A DNA stretch of 64,000 nt from Bartonella machadoae (GTDB taxonomy: Bacteria > Pseudomonadota > Alphaproteobacteria > Rhizobiales > Rhizobiaceae). The position numbers and the translations under genes were made by a program. Every line of letters starts with the position of its first letter. The stretch's first letter is position 1. This document shows, one piece after another, positions 1 to 8,969 of the stretch. Location of the stretch: assembly GCF_022559585.1 (NCBI RefSeq), contig NZ_CP087114.1:103095-167094 (forward strand). The letters run 5' to 3'. A model generated the notes under the pieces. The model ran no database searches. It saw only the letters and a program-made list of their open reading frames with translations, and was not told the DNA's origin.

Positions 1-14
1 GAAAGCCTGATAGA

Positions 15-263
15 TTAGACTTGTTCATCTTTCTCTTGCGGTTCTTTCATAGATTCTACCGCTGCGTCTGTCTCAACCCTTTCAGAAGACAAAGAATTAT
101 TTTCTTCATCAATAATGGGAGGAGAGAACACCCCATCTTTATAAGTCCAACCAATTTGCGCTTCACTTGAGGCGATTGCCTCTCCATCAAAAGCATGGAC
201 ATAATCTTCTGGCGCCACAATAATATTTGTTACCACACCCTTTTCAACAACTGCGTATTCCAT
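15..263 (-). CDS. Small phage protein following the tail fibre (tail-fibre assembly-like)
   Basis: An 82-residue protein encoded directly after the tail-fibre gene, with 8 bp between them. The N-terminus (MEYAVVEKGVVTNIIV) followed by a short aromatic segment (IGWTYKDGVFSPP) resembles the small proteins that often follow fibre genes in Mu- and P2-like phages. Those are thought to assist fibre assembly or are virion-associated, but no catalytic motif is visible. The C-terminal 30 residues are acidic and low in complexity. Position and pattern support the call; the function is inferred. Confidence 0.6.
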   Translation of the reverse strand: MEYAVVEKGVVTNIIVAPEDYVHAFDGEAIASSEAQIGWTYKDGVFSPPIIDEENNSLSSERVETDAAVESMKEPQEKDEQV

Positions 264-271
264 AAAAACTC

Positions 272-1588
272 CTATATAAAAAATCTAAACAAGATTGCTC
301 CATCTCCACCATCACCGCTGTTGTAGTTCTCTCCATCTTTTCCAGAAAAATAGCCACCGCCACCACCGCCAGCATCAGCTTGGTTTTTACCGCCTCTGCC
401 ACCTTTCCCACCTTTATCACTTTCACCACCAGAACCACCGCCGCCATTACTAGATCCGCCACCACCACCAGCACCACCAAAAATAGAGCTTCCACCGTTA
501 TAGCTTCCGCCATCTCCACCATCACCGCCAGAAAAAATAAAGTTTTTAATACTTGAGTAACCTCCTCTTCCTCCGCTCCCTACTGTTTTGGTAACTCCGC
601 TACCGTCAGAGCCTCTATTTCCACCATTTGCAACGAGAAGATCTTTAATAATCGTTGCCCCACCATTACCATTTTTACCACCACAACCAATTTGAATATT
701 TCTTGATTTTCTAAGTTGAGATCCTTTAATTTGAATGCGTACACATTCTCCCCCACCGCCTCCACCGCCACCGTAGTAGGTATACGTGGCACGACCGTTA
801 TAAGTATTTTTTAACCAGCCTCCAGTCCCTCCACTACCACCAGCACCCCATGCCCATATTTCGATTTCTGTGTTATCGGTCATACCTTCAGGAAACGGAA
901 TAGTGCCGCTTTCTGTCATGAGGATTTCGACAGGTTTTTTGGTTAATGAAGCCACCAATTTATCTATTTCACTTTTCGTATAAACAGCTTCACCATCAAC
1001 TTTTAGTGGTCCTTTAAGCGTGCTTCCTGTTGCAGTTAAATTTGTTACCACTTCACCATTGTGGATGAGGTTCAGGGATGAGTTGCCTAAAAGCTCTAAG
1101 CTATCACCAATGGTGACTTTGCTGGTAAACTTATTGTAATTTTGCCATTCATTGGCTTGTGCTAAGTGCCCATAGCTTGTCAGATCTTCGTTAATCTTGG
1201 CTCTAAACGCATCAAGACCGACAATATCTTCAATTTTGTGTTGGTGTGCTCCAAGAAGCGAGACAGCACTGCCAAAGGTAAAATGATTGTTGCTAGCTTT
1301 GTAGAGAACATAATTGTTGGCGGCATCCTTAGCGCCCTCGATATCGCCCAAATCAGCAAAGGTGAAGGTTTTGTCTGCTGCCATTTTGCCTTTAAGGGCT
1401 GTTTCAAGATCTGCAACATCCCCTATGCTATGTGTGTGTTTTGCAGGGGCTTTTTCGTCTAGCTTTTCCTCAACTTCCATTATGGCTTGATCAAGTTTTG
1501 TCAAGTTCTCACGCAAAATAGGGAATTCAGAACTGATAAAACGCCCTTCTTTAGGCAATTCCATTGCAAGCTTTTTGGTTTTTGTCAT
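272..1588 (-). CDS. Prophage tail fibre with a polyglycine-rich C-terminal tip
   Basis: Last large gene of the tail module, 438 residues from the chosen start. The N-terminal third resembles P2/Mu-type fibre shafts, with an HTHSIGDV motif and 'L..ANEWQ' shaft repeats. The C-terminal 180 residues are extremely glycine-rich, with GGGG blocks broken by short N/S/K segments, and end in ILFRFFI. Such a tip is reminiscent of polyglycine-helix receptor-binding domains in phage adhesins, so this is probably the host-recognition protein. I chose the ATG at 1588 because GGAGA lies 8 nt upstream. An in-frame ATG at 1627, preceded by GGGGGA, is an alternative, and 1645 is the furthest possible. It follows the tail gene that ends at 1665. 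Confidence 0.8.
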   Translation of the reverse strand: MTKTKKLAMELPKEGRFISSEFPILRENLTKLDQAIMEVEEKLDEKAPAKHTHSIGDVADLETALKGKMAADKTFTFADLGDIEGAKDAANNYVLYKASNNHFTFGSAVSLLGAHQHKIEDIVGLDAFRAKINEDLTSYGHLAQANEWQNYNKFTSKVTIGDSLELLGNSSLNLIHNGEVVTNLTATGSTLKGPLKVDGEAVYTKSEIDKLVASLTKKPVEILMTESGTIPFPEGMTDNTEIEIWAWGAGGSGGTGGWLKNTYNGRATYTYYGGGGGGGGECVRIQIKGSQLRKSRNIQIGCGGKNGNGGATIIKDLLVANGGNRGSDGSGVTKTVGSGGRGGYSSIKNFIFSGGDGGDGGSYNGGSSIFGGAGGGGGSSNGGGGSGGESDKGGKGGRGGKNQADAGGGGGGYFSGKDGENYNSGDGGDGAILFRFFI

Positions 1589-1664
1589 TTCCATTCTCCA
1601 AGTCTCTAAAGCGGTCCAACATCCCATCTTTCCCCCAAATTCCATCTTTCAAAGCGAGGAGGGA

Positions 1665-4600
1665 TCACAAAATACCGGCACCAAAATCACGCAGCATTGA
1701 ACGTGCCGAAGGTCCACCGGTGAGTGTGAGTTTCAAGCGCGCTTGCTTTGCTGTTTGGTCGTGACTGATAAATTTTCGCTCTGTCCAAAGCGGTTCCGTA
1801 AGTTGTTCTGTTTCCTCTAAGGTGAGGGGGGTAAAAGCACCATCATCCAGTTGCATCTCGAGGGTGAATGTGGAGCCGCCTGGTAAAAAGGTCTTGATAT
1901 AGCTGGTCAATCTTGCCTTCTCACCAAAGGCAAAAGCACGGGTAATATAGGTTGCTGTGTTATGGATCTTGCCGGCAATCAACTGAACAGGAGCAAACAG
2001 AACCGGTGAGAGTTTCTCCGTGCCTTTAAGAATGGCACGTAATTGAACTGTCTCACTGATATATTCGGTAAGGCTTAACAATTGAAAGGGTAAGAGTTGA
2101 TAAATTGTGCCATTGTTTCTTTCAATTTCAAAGATCACCGAACAATCACTAGAAGGCAATTCAACCGCGGCACGGATTTGCAAATCAGAACAATCAACAA
2201 GGTCAAAGGTGCCAAGATCAATGGTTTTTGTTGTTTGTCTGTAGCGTGCTGCCAAGACACGAAAAGCTAAAGCTTCATCTTGATGAGCACTCCATGTTTG
2301 CGCATTGACAGAGGAAAAACGAGGACCGGTCACATAGGGGTGGCTTGAGACAAATCTTTGCTGTTCTTCATCAAACCCCCCAAGCTTTGCCAAGGAGAGA
2401 GAATGATCGGCATCATCGGTCTTAATGACAAAAGCCGTTAAGCGGTCATTGGGCACGAGGAGTGGGACATCATAGCGTGCCTGTGCCCATCCGGTTTTTG
2501 CCCCCTTCATGGAATAAAAGCTTTGGGCTTGGATATCGGCGGTGGGATAGCCGTTTTCGGTTGTGACCAAATCAATGACCAGATCATGATTGGGATTGCC
2601 GATTTTGCAAAGATGAAAGTCAATACCGGTGATTTGTCGTGTTTCTTCCGGTGTAAAGACTTGCGCTTGCGGGTCCACTTGCGTCCAGATCTTGACTGTT
2701 GTGGTGTGTCGCATCACTTTCACATCAATAACACCTTGCCCGGTAAAGAGACCTGTCGCCACTGTTCCCCCTTTGCCTCGTGCTACAACATTTTTGGTGC
2801 CGGCAGGAATATTTTCAGGGATTTTGAAAGTGCCTTCCAAAATGCCAGTGCTATTGGCAGCAAGGCGGTTCGCTGGCATGACACTTACACCATCAAAGGT
2901 GAGACTGTCTAAAATTTCTCCCTTGCCAAAACCTTCAATTTTAAAGCCAAGGGTAATTTGTCTTAAGAAATCGATTTGTTCTTGATGCGTATTGATGAGA
3001 TCATCACGCACTTCTGTGTTACGGATAGTGCTACCACGGTTCCATCCCATGTTTAGTTGATTGGTGACACTTGAGAGCCAATCGGTGCGCTGGACATGCC
3101 AAAAATCTGTTGCGGGTGTGAGAGTTACTCTACCAGTCAGAGGAGCAAAGTTTTGATAGGGGTTGATTTTTTCGCAAGCGGTTGTCAATTCTTGGGCAAT
3201 GATCACTTCATTGGTCCAGTCAAGGGTGACAGGAGCCTTTAAAGGGGCGGTGTAAAAGGTTGGATCAATAGCCAGCTGTAAAATGCCATTGCCGACAGCC
3301 CCTGTTTGCGTGAACCCTTCATCTCTGTAAGTATCATCAAGGAACGGGTCAGCAAACATGCCTTTTTTGGCAACGGGCTCTTTAGAGTCAACATTGCTTT
3401 TAATGCGCTCTAATTGCATCAAGCGATCAAGGGAGAGCACCCGTTGAAAATAACGCCACATCTCATCATAGGGGGCAACACGCGTGCCATCATTGACCAC
3501 AAGCGGGGTATCCAACCAACTGTTGGTGATGGTGGCAAGGGACAACACATCCTCAGGAACGCTGGGCGCCATGGGATGATCAGCGGAGATTCCTTTGATA
3601 TAGACAACCGTGCCTTGTGTATTAAGCCCTATACGGTCAATACGGGGCAATTTGTAGGTGTAACTGACAATGATATCCCCTCCTTGCGCACCCCCTGAGA
3701 CAGTGATTTCCTGTGCCGTGACCTTATCGGCGGTCACTTGTGCACGATAGCGATAGGTTACCGTGTAACTGCTGCCAGGACGCGGTTCATCTCCCACCGG
3801 TGCCCAGTCAATGGTATCACCGGTCTTTTTAAAATCCGTTCCTTCTTTGAATTCCTTGTTGCCTTGTGTGACTTTGAGAAAAGAGGTGATGCTTTTATCG
3901 GGAACACCATCACGCCCAGCAACGACCGCACCGCGGGTGACAGTGACGGTTTTTTCTTTTGTCAACAAAAGAGAGTGAATATCGGCAATGGGAGCATAAT
4001 AGCTTTTAAAGGTAAAGCTTGTTTTGCCTTTTTGAGGGGCAAAAATATGGGTTTCACTAGGCACAACGCTTGTCGAAAACTCTTCTTTCTCTTCATGGCG
4101 CAAAGCAGCAAGGCGCTTGCGCTTAAAGCCATTGATATTGGCTTCTCCTTCTTGAATGCTAAACACTTGGCAACCATTGTTTGGTCCCAGAGCTGTCACC
4201 CTGCATCCACTCACGATATAATGACCATGGGCACGGTCATAAGTCGCAATGGCTTGCATGGCGGGTTCCAGCAGTGAGGGGGACTTTTGATCAATCAAAA
4301 TGCCATCTTGTAAGATATAAACGGGAAAGAACGTGCCTTGCTGCCCATCCTCTTTGAGTGCCCAAACAAGCTTTGCCGTTTCGCGTGCCGCACCGGGCTC
4401 TCCTTGTGCCAAGGTACCGGGAACTTGTCCCAACAGTTCTGGATCATCCTCATGGGTAATCCATGTTTTTTGCAACTTTACACCGATTTCAAGGCGCCCA
4501 ACCATAGAAACAGCATTCAGAACCGCTTGTGAGACCGGAAAGATATCGCCTGCGATATAGATTTTTCCTTCCGTTAAAGTAACGGTCTTTGTGTCTTTAT

Positions 4601-4808
4601 TGACAAAGGCATCGGCTCGTTCAACACGGTCTCCTTCTTTGGCGACCAAGCGCCCCAAACGGTCATGGCGCCCCCTGATGATGGTTTGCATCTCATTGAG
4701 TTCACCACTTTGGATAAAGGGACGTTGCCCATAAAAGACAACGCTTTGTTGTTCGTCTTTGCCGCAAGATCTGTCAATTGCAAAGGGTAAACCACTTTCA
4801 TGCTTCAT
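1665..4808 (-). CDS. Large DUF4815-type phage tail protein
   Basis: A 1047-residue protein between the gpI-like baseplate gene and the tail fibre. The N-terminus (KHESGLPFAIDRS, then FYGQRPFIQSGELNE) matches my memory of DUF4815 proteins, which sit in contractile-tail modules of alphaproteobacterial phages and are thought to be structural baseplate or side-fibre components. The sequence is rich in beta-strand-like segments and immunoglobulin-like stretches such as GSSYTVTYRYRAQVTADKVT, with no signal peptide or membrane segment. It starts 2 bp after the preceding stop with GAGGT upstream, so translation is probably coupled. It is far longer than P2 gpH. An attachment scaffold for the fibre is the likely role. 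Confidence 0.7.
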   Translation of the reverse strand: MKHESGLPFAIDRSCGKDEQQSVVFYGQRPFIQSGELNEMQTIIRGRHDRLGRLVAKEGDRVERADAFVNKDTKTVTLTEGKIYIAGDIFPVSQAVLNAVSMVGRLEIGVKLQKTWITHEDDPELLGQVPGTLAQGEPGAARETAKLVWALKEDGQQGTFFPVYILQDGILIDQKSPSLLEPAMQAIATYDRAHGHYIVSGCRVTALGPNNGCQVFSIQEGEANINGFKRKRLAALRHEEKEEFSTSVVPSETHIFAPQKGKTSFTFKSYYAPIADIHSLLLTKEKTVTVTRGAVVAGRDGVPDKSITSFLKVTQGNKEFKEGTDFKKTGDTIDWAPVGDEPRPGSSYTVTYRYRAQVTADKVTAQEITVSGGAQGGDIIVSYTYKLPRIDRIGLNTQGTVVYIKGISADHPMAPSVPEDVLSLATITNSWLDTPLVVNDGTRVAPYDEMWRYFQRVLSLDRLMQLERIKSNVDSKEPVAKKGMFADPFLDDTYRDEGFTQTGAVGNGILQLAIDPTFYTAPLKAPVTLDWTNEVIIAQELTTACEKINPYQNFAPLTGRVTLTPATDFWHVQRTDWLSSVTNQLNMGWNRGSTIRNTEVRDDLINTHQEQIDFLRQITLGFKIEGFGKGEILDSLTFDGVSVMPANRLAANSTGILEGTFKIPENIPAGTKNVVARGKGGTVATGLFTGQGVIDVKVMRHTTTVKIWTQVDPQAQVFTPEETRQITGIDFHLCKIGNPNHDLVIDLVTTENGYPTADIQAQSFYSMKGAKTGWAQARYDVPLLVPNDRLTAFVIKTDDADHSLSLAKLGGFDEEQQRFVSSHPYVTGPRFSSVNAQTWSAHQDEALAFRVLAARYRQTTKTIDLGTFDLVDCSDLQIRAAVELPSSDCSVIFEIERNNGTIYQLLPFQLLSLTEYISETVQLRAILKGTEKLSPVLFAPVQLIAGKIHNTATYITRAFAFGEKARLTSYIKTFLPGGSTFTLEMQLDDGAFTPLTLEETEQLTEPLWTERKFISHDQTAKQARLKLTLTGGPSARSMLRDFGAGIL

Positions 4809-4809
4809 G

Positions 4810-5916
4810 TTAAAACCTCAATAAAATCTTGAATTGCTCGCGAACATCACCGCGCAAAGGAATAGTAACGGGTGTTTTGATGATCTCCACCCCGCCAATC
4901 AGTTCATTGCACTCACACCAAAGTTTACCCAAAGGAACGTGTTGTTTGGGGGTTGCATGAACCAAAACAGCAATAGAAGCAGCTTTTCTACCGTCAACAT
5001 CTTGAAAATCCGTGCGTGCTGCAATAAGAACTGCTGTGCCCCTCGAGGAGGGGTGATAACAATCGCCCAAATGGTGATACACACCCGCTAAATTCTGTTC
5101 TACCGGCTGGACAATATTGCATCTGCGATACCCAATGACATCATCCTCACTGTCTTTTAACACGAGATAAAGGGTACGGTTGCAAAACCACTCTGCCATC
5201 AAAATATCGCGTTCATGTTTTTTAACAGAACACCAAGGGAAATTTGCCATATCCCATGGATAATCAATCTGCTCCCAACTTAATTCCCCATCCCCGTCAT
5301 CCATCCAATTGCCAATTAGTGTGCCTTCTTCTTTTGTCAGCCTGTGCTTGATTTCTGTTGTGCGACCAAAGGAAAACAGTGTGTCCCTCGCTGTTAAGCG
5401 CACACCGCTCTCATAGTCCAGCAGACTGTCATCAAGGCGTGACATATTGCCTTCCATAGCTTGCACGTCATAACCATTGACACCGCGGCGAAAATCAGAG
5501 CGCAAACTTTTGGAAAGTTCTGTAATGGCTTCAATGGCTTCAAGAGCACTTTGTTCAGGCAATTGATCAAAGTAAAGTTGAAAGGAATTCCACCACGCAC
5601 GCCCTGACCATGCTGGTGTAAATCGTGCTGTAATCTGAAGCCATGCAAGCCCTCTATCAATGGCCGCTAAAGAACCACGCAAACGCTGCCATTGGAGCCC
5701 TTGATCAATCAAATCATAGAGGTTTGGAACATAAGGTGTAAGCTCTCCAAGCCCATATTCTTCAATCAACCATGGTAAGAAGCGAGGAGGGCGGGTGATA
5801 AGCTTAGAGCGTGAAATCCCCAAAACAGCGCCATCAACATCTTGATGAAAGTCGCAAGCATCGGCAAGGCGCCTTTCAAATTCTGTTGCATTGTTTGGGA
5901 GAAGCGCGCCAACCAT
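4810..5916 (-). CDS. Phage tail protein I-like baseplate component
   Basis: A 368-residue protein placed exactly where gpI follows gpJ in P2-type tails. The N-terminal half has the gpI pattern: LLPNNATEFERRLADACD, then a WLIEEYGLGELTPYVPNLYDLI segment and a LRGSLAAIDRGLAWL helix. The C-terminal half is a beta-rich extension longer than in P2 gpI (about 176 residues). The start codon overlaps the gpJ stop as TAATG. The expected role is in the wedge of the contractile tail baseplate. Family assignment is by pattern and order. Confidence 0.75.
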   Translation of the reverse strand: MVGALLPNNATEFERRLADACDFHQDVDGAVLGISRSKLITRPPRFLPWLIEEYGLGELTPYVPNLYDLIDQGLQWQRLRGSLAAIDRGLAWLQITARFTPAWSGRAWWNSFQLYFDQLPEQSALEAIEAITELSKSLRSDFRRGVNGYDVQAMEGNMSRLDDSLLDYESGVRLTARDTLFSFGRTTEIKHRLTKEEGTLIGNWMDDGDGELSWEQIDYPWDMANFPWCSVKKHERDILMAEWFCNRTLYLVLKDSEDDVIGYRRCNIVQPVEQNLAGVYHHLGDCYHPSSRGTAVLIAARTDFQDVDGRKAASIAVLVHATPKQHVPLGKLWCECNELIGGVEIIKTPVTIPLRGDVREQFKILLRF

Positions 5917-6743
5917 TAGCGTGCCCGTCCTTTGAAGTTTAAGGTTACCTTACCAATCGCTAAAACCTCTTCATCACCGACGGCTCTGTCTTGTGTTGGT
6001 GTAATGGCAATCACTTTCTGGACACCCGCAATCATCAGTTTAGAAACCCACCATGAAAGGCTTAATTCACGACCAATGGCTTGTTCTTTTCGCCATGCTG
6101 CTCTTAAATTGGTTTCCATTGTCGTGAGAATTTTCAAGGATGTTTCGGGTAACAGCCAAACATCGGCTTGTAAATCCACCACTTTTTTAACAGCAGCGTG
6201 CACAATGATTGTATCATTGGTCATGATGATATTCTTTCTGTGAAGGGCTTGTGAGACTGTTTGTATGAGATCTTCAGATGCTGTGCCTTCTTCATTATTG
6301 CCAAAAAGCGCAACATAGATGGTTGGATTTTTGCCTTTACGGTAAATAATGGCATCCTTAACACGGCTATCTGCGGACATGGCTATAAGTTTGTAATAGG
6401 GTTCTGTTCCGCTGCCCTTGCCACCACGGGCATGAAGTCTTATGCGTTCGCGATATCTCTCATCACTTTCACCCTCCATGCGGGCAATTCCATGCCAGTT
6501 ACCCAAAGCGTCAAGAGATTCACCGGTTGCAAAATCAAGAATATTGTTGCGAGCGGCTTCGTTAATACGTTGCCTTAAAAGCAGTTCTCGATAGCTAAAG
6601 GCTTCAATGACTTTGACGGCTGGATCACTTTCAAGAACACTATATCCAGGCAACAGTTCTTTTAAACGGTCAAGAGCTGCTGCTCGTATTTCTTCAAAGG
6701 AAATTTCTGTAATGATTTCTGGTTTTGCAAGTGCTCCATTCAT
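5916..6743 (-). CDS. Baseplate J-family protein
   Basis: A 275-residue baseplate wedge protein of the gpJ/gp47 family. It shows the family hallmarks: an N-terminal segment ending in LPGYSVLESDPAVKVIEAFSYREL, then LLRQRINEAARNNILDFATG, DALGNWHGIAR and E.DERYRERIR. The C-terminus carries the GVQKVIAITPTQDRAVGDEEV stretch near the characteristic end of the fold. It overlaps the upstream gpW-like gene by ATGA and the downstream gpI-like gene by TAATG, so the set is translationally coupled. Length agrees with P2 gpJ (about 300 residues). Confidence 0.88.
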   Translation of the reverse strand: MNGALAKPEIITEISFEEIRAAALDRLKELLPGYSVLESDPAVKVIEAFSYRELLLRQRINEAARNNILDFATGESLDALGNWHGIARMEGESDERYRERIRLHARGGKGSGTEPYYKLIAMSADSRVKDAIIYRKGKNPTIYVALFGNNEEGTASEDLIQTVSQALHRKNIIMTNDTIIVHAAVKKVVDLQADVWLLPETSLKILTTMETNLRAAWRKEQAIGRELSLSWWVSKLMIAGVQKVIAITPTQDRAVGDEEVLAIGKVTLNFKGRAR

Positions 6744-7081
6744 TTTATCAGCAATCCTTCCATGGTGATGGGCTTGCCTGAGGGCAAATAAAGACCTTCA
6801 AAGGACAAGGAAACTTGCCCATTCTCATTCCATTTACAATCAATCTTGTTCAGTTTAAAACGTGGTTCCCACTTGTCTAAAGCCTCGGCAATAGCGGCAT
6901 AAATACGAACAGCGAAGGCGTCATTGACCGGTACATCAATAATATCCGCAACGTGTGAACCATAATCACGACGCATTACACGCGTACCAATGCGTGTTGA
7001 TAAAATATCAAGGATTGATTGGCGCAAATGTTCAATGCCGGTCAAGGGCTTTCCTGTGCTACGGTCCATTCCTGTGTTCAA
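6740..7081 (-). CDS. Baseplate W / gp25-like protein
   Basis: A 113-residue protein of the P2 gpW / T4 gp25 family. It has the conserved stretch HLRQSILDILSTRIGTRVMRRDYGS, followed by a helix (NDAFAVRIYAAIAEALDKWEPRF) and a short beta-rich C-terminus. It forms part of the baseplate wedge that nucleates the sheath in contractile tails, which argues that this phage is a myovirus even though the sheath gene is not in the window. Both ends overlap neighbours by four bases. Confidence 0.88.
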   Translation of the reverse strand: MNTGMDRSTGKPLTGIEHLRQSILDILSTRIGTRVMRRDYGSHVADIIDVPVNDAFAVRIYAAIAEALDKWEPRFKLNKIDCKWNENGQVSLSFEGLYLPSGKPITMEGLLIK

Positions 7082-7767
7082 TTGGGACCTCCTGTCATGG
7101 AGCCACCAGGAACAACACCCCCGTGAACATGGGTTGCTCCTACATTGGTGCCGTTATGGGTCAAACCACTTGAATTCACGGCAACATTGTTAGCAGAATG
7201 AAGAGAGAGACTCTCATTGGAATGAAGTGAAACACCACCACCAGCCTGTAAAGAAATATTGCCCTTTGCATTGAAAGTGATATCGCTTTGTGAAACAATT
7301 TTTATGCCTTCTGGTGCGGTAAGTTCTAGCTTGCCACCATCACCTTTAAGAGACACGCCATCCGCAATTGTGAGAATGAACTTTCCGCCTGATGTGATCT
7401 GAATGCTATAGCTGTTTTGTTCATCATCATATTCAAGGATGGTGCCATCGGGATAAATTGTTCTGTGAATACTGCCTTTATCGGCTGCTTGATTAGCATC
7501 GGTATGGATGGAACCAACAATCACCCCTTGCGCTAAATCCCCTGATGATGCCACCACCACCACTTGTTCTCCAACATCCCGTCCTTCATAAGAGCATGTT
7601 TTACCGGCGCGGGCTTGGGTATCTGGAATCCAGTCACTGATAAGATTGCCACTTTTTACCCGATAGCGTGCATTTTTATGGTCGATATGGCTAATTGTGC
7701 CTACCATAACCATATTTGCGAGACGTCTTTTTAAATCGGTGATGTCTTTATCGCGCCGCTCTAACAT
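7078..7767 (-). CDS. Baseplate assembly protein V (tail spike)
   Basis: A 229-residue gpV-type spike. An N-terminal OB-like region (VGTISHIDHKNARYRVKSGNL...) is followed by gpV-type motifs such as GDLAQGVIVGSI and YPDGTILEYDDE. A C-terminal triple-beta-helix region has repeated GISLQAGG/VSLHSNES strands. It ends in THVHGGVVPGG; the HxH at the tip is the signature that binds a metal ion at the spike apex in P2 gpV. I chose the ATG at 7767 because GAGGT lies just upstream. A GTG at 7809 would overlap the preceding gene by 62 bp and has no good ribosome site. Confidence 0.88.
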   Translation of the reverse strand: MLERRDKDITDLKRRLANMVMVGTISHIDHKNARYRVKSGNLISDWIPDTQARAGKTCSYEGRDVGEQVVVVASSGDLAQGVIVGSIHTDANQAADKGSIHRTIYPDGTILEYDDEQNSYSIQITSGGKFILTIADGVSLKGDGGKLELTAPEGIKIVSQSDITFNAKGNISLQAGGGVSLHSNESLSLHSANNVAVNSSGLTHNGTNVGATHVHGGVVPGGSMTGGPN

Positions 7768-8296
7768 GGGGGACCTCGATTTTATGATATTTGTCTTCAT
7801 TGCCCACACCTGTTTGTGGTGTAAAACCTAGGAAAGGTTCAACAAGTTTTGCGCTTGCACCATCTTCTTGTGTTTCAGGGGAGGGGATATTGGTCACATA
7901 AGTGACCTCAAAGGTTAAAATTGCCCCATGGAGTGCTAGAGCACCATTATCGCCAAAGGCAAAAGCGATATTTTGCAGGTGGCATGTTTCTACGGTGTTA
8001 TTGAGATTGGGATTGGCGTAGAAGATCTCTTCAACTTCCCATGCTAATTGGTCGACAAAACGCGCACCATCTTCTTGTGTCGCATAACATTCAACATCTA
8101 CGGTTAAGACACGCCGCCTTACTGCATTATCATAGCCATCTTCAATTGTTTCGCTTTGTGTTGAGATATTAATTGCCGGTGTGTTCTCAGCGGAAAAGTT
8201 GAAATCACGCATATTAAACACATTGTCACCAGCCGTTGTCTTTGCTGCTTTGATCAATGCAACAAAGCTTTCTCTTATCGTCTCTCTCGGATGCAT
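7748..8296 (-). CDS. Putative phage tail terminator / completion protein
   Basis: A 182-residue protein directly before the baseplate genes. It looks like a tail-terminator fold: an N-terminal helix, then strand patterns RRVLTVDVECYATQ, a helix DQLAWEVEEIFYANP, and a late strand ILTFEVTYVTNIP. These match the layout of lambda gpU and Mu gp37-type proteins that cap the tail and join it to the head. The last 40 residues are a proline/acid-rich tail. AGGAA lies upstream of the ATG. The 3' end overlaps the spike gene by 20 bp. P2 gpR/gpS occupy the same place and are the alternative. Confidence 0.55.
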   Translation of the reverse strand: MHPRETIRESFVALIKAAKTTAGDNVFNMRDFNFSAENTPAINISTQSETIEDGYDNAVRRRVLTVDVECYATQEDGARFVDQLAWEVEEIFYANPNLNNTVETCHLQNIAFAFGDNGALALHGAILTFEVTYVTNIPSPETQEDGASAKLVEPFLGFTPQTGVGNEDKYHKIEVPHVRAAR

Positions 8297-8318
8297 AAAA
8301 GTTCCTGTTTAATTGATG

Positions 8319-8368
8319 CCATTTTTATTTTAAAAATGGTTGACTAGGATTAATAATGATACTATTAT
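8319..8368 (+). promoter_or_regulatory. Promoter and inverted repeat for the first hicAB pair
   Basis: A perfect inverted repeat (CCATTTTTA, 3-nt loop, TAAAAATGG, 8319-8339) abuts a -35 TTGACT (8340-8345), a 17-nt spacer and a -10 TATTAT (8363-8368). The hicA ATG at 8374 lies only 5 nt after the -10, so the message would be leaderless. The palindrome is a candidate operator for HicB autorepression. Confidence 0.6.
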
Positions 8369-8373
8369 CGGTT

Positions 8374-8628
8374 ATGAACAATAAAGTTGAAAAAATAATC
8401 AGCTTGATGAAAGCCTCACCAAAGAACATCAAGTTTTCAGATTTGTTAGCTGTGTGTGTGCATTTTTTTGGAGAACCGCGGAACAATGGTACAAGTCACT
8501 TTGTTTTTAAAACGCCGTGGCTTGGGGACCCCCGTGTGAATATTCAAAAAGATACTGGCAACAAAGCAAAAGCTTATCAGGTCAAGCAAGTCTTACAAGC
8601 GATAGAAAGGATAAAACATGAACAATAA
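8374..8628 (+). CDS. hicA: HicA-type mRNA interferase toxin
   Basis: An 84-residue HicA-like toxin, longer than the usual 60. It has an N-terminal KVEKIISLMKASPKNIKFSDL helix pair and the catalytic histidine H42 in the GTSHFVFK strand, followed by a C-terminal helix (KAYQVKQVLQAIERI). HicA toxins are double-stranded-RNA-binding-fold ribonucleases that cleave mRNA and are held in check by HicB. The ATG at 8374 fits the leaderless promoter; an in-frame ATG at 8356 lies upstream of the -10 box. It overlaps hicB by 11 bases. It sits on the strand opposite the tail genes, typical of an accessory (moron) insertion. Confidence 0.85.
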   Translation: MNNKVEKIISLMKASPKNIKFSDLLAVCVHFFGEPRNNGTSHFVFKTPWLGDPRVNIQKDTGNKAKAYQVKQVLQAIERIKHEQ

Positions 8629-8935
8629 TCATTATACATATCGTGTTTTGTGGTCGCAAGAAGATAAGGAATATGTTGGTTTGTGTGCAGAATTCCCATC
8701 CCTTTCATGGTTAGATGTTCAAGCAGAGAAAGCTTTAAAAGGTATTATGGATCTCGTTTCAGAAGTTATTGAGGACATGCAACACAATGGAGAAGAAATT
8801 CCTGTGCCTTTGTCACATGGTAAATACAGTGGTAAGTTCCAATTAAGAATACCACCAGAACTCCATAGGAAGCTTGCAATTCAAGCTGCTGAAAATGGTG
8901 TGAGTTTAAACAGATATATTTCTTCTAAACTTTGA
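8618..8935 (+). CDS. hicB: HicB-type antitoxin with ribbon-helix-helix domain
   Basis: A 105-residue HicB antitoxin. The N-terminal partial RNase-H-like fold reads YTYRVLWSQEDKEYVGLCAEFPSLS, then a helix AEKALKGIMDLVSEVIEDM. The C-terminus (KFQLRIPPELHRKLAIQAAENG) is a ribbon-helix-helix DNA-binding domain, so it can neutralise the toxin and repress the operon. It overlaps hicA by 11 bases. In type, this pair differs from the second HicAB pair at 22170, whose antitoxin appears to end in a helix-turn-helix instead. Confidence 0.87.
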   Translation: MNNNHYTYRVLWSQEDKEYVGLCAEFPSLSWLDVQAEKALKGIMDLVSEVIEDMQHNGEEIPVPLSHGKYSGKFQLRIPPELHRKLAIQAAENGVSLNRYISSKL

Positions 8936-8969
8936 AAAATTTATACGTACTAAAAGAAAAATAATTTTT

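Noticed and set aside
244..525. Open frame opposite the glycine-rich fibre tip, same strand but another frame
   Set aside because: Composition (V/A/M-rich runs) is what GGN-rich coding DNA gives in another frame; no ribosome site.
3414..4277. Long + strand frames inside the DUF4815 gene
   Set aside because: Shadows of a well-supported - strand gene; no family pattern or ribosome site.
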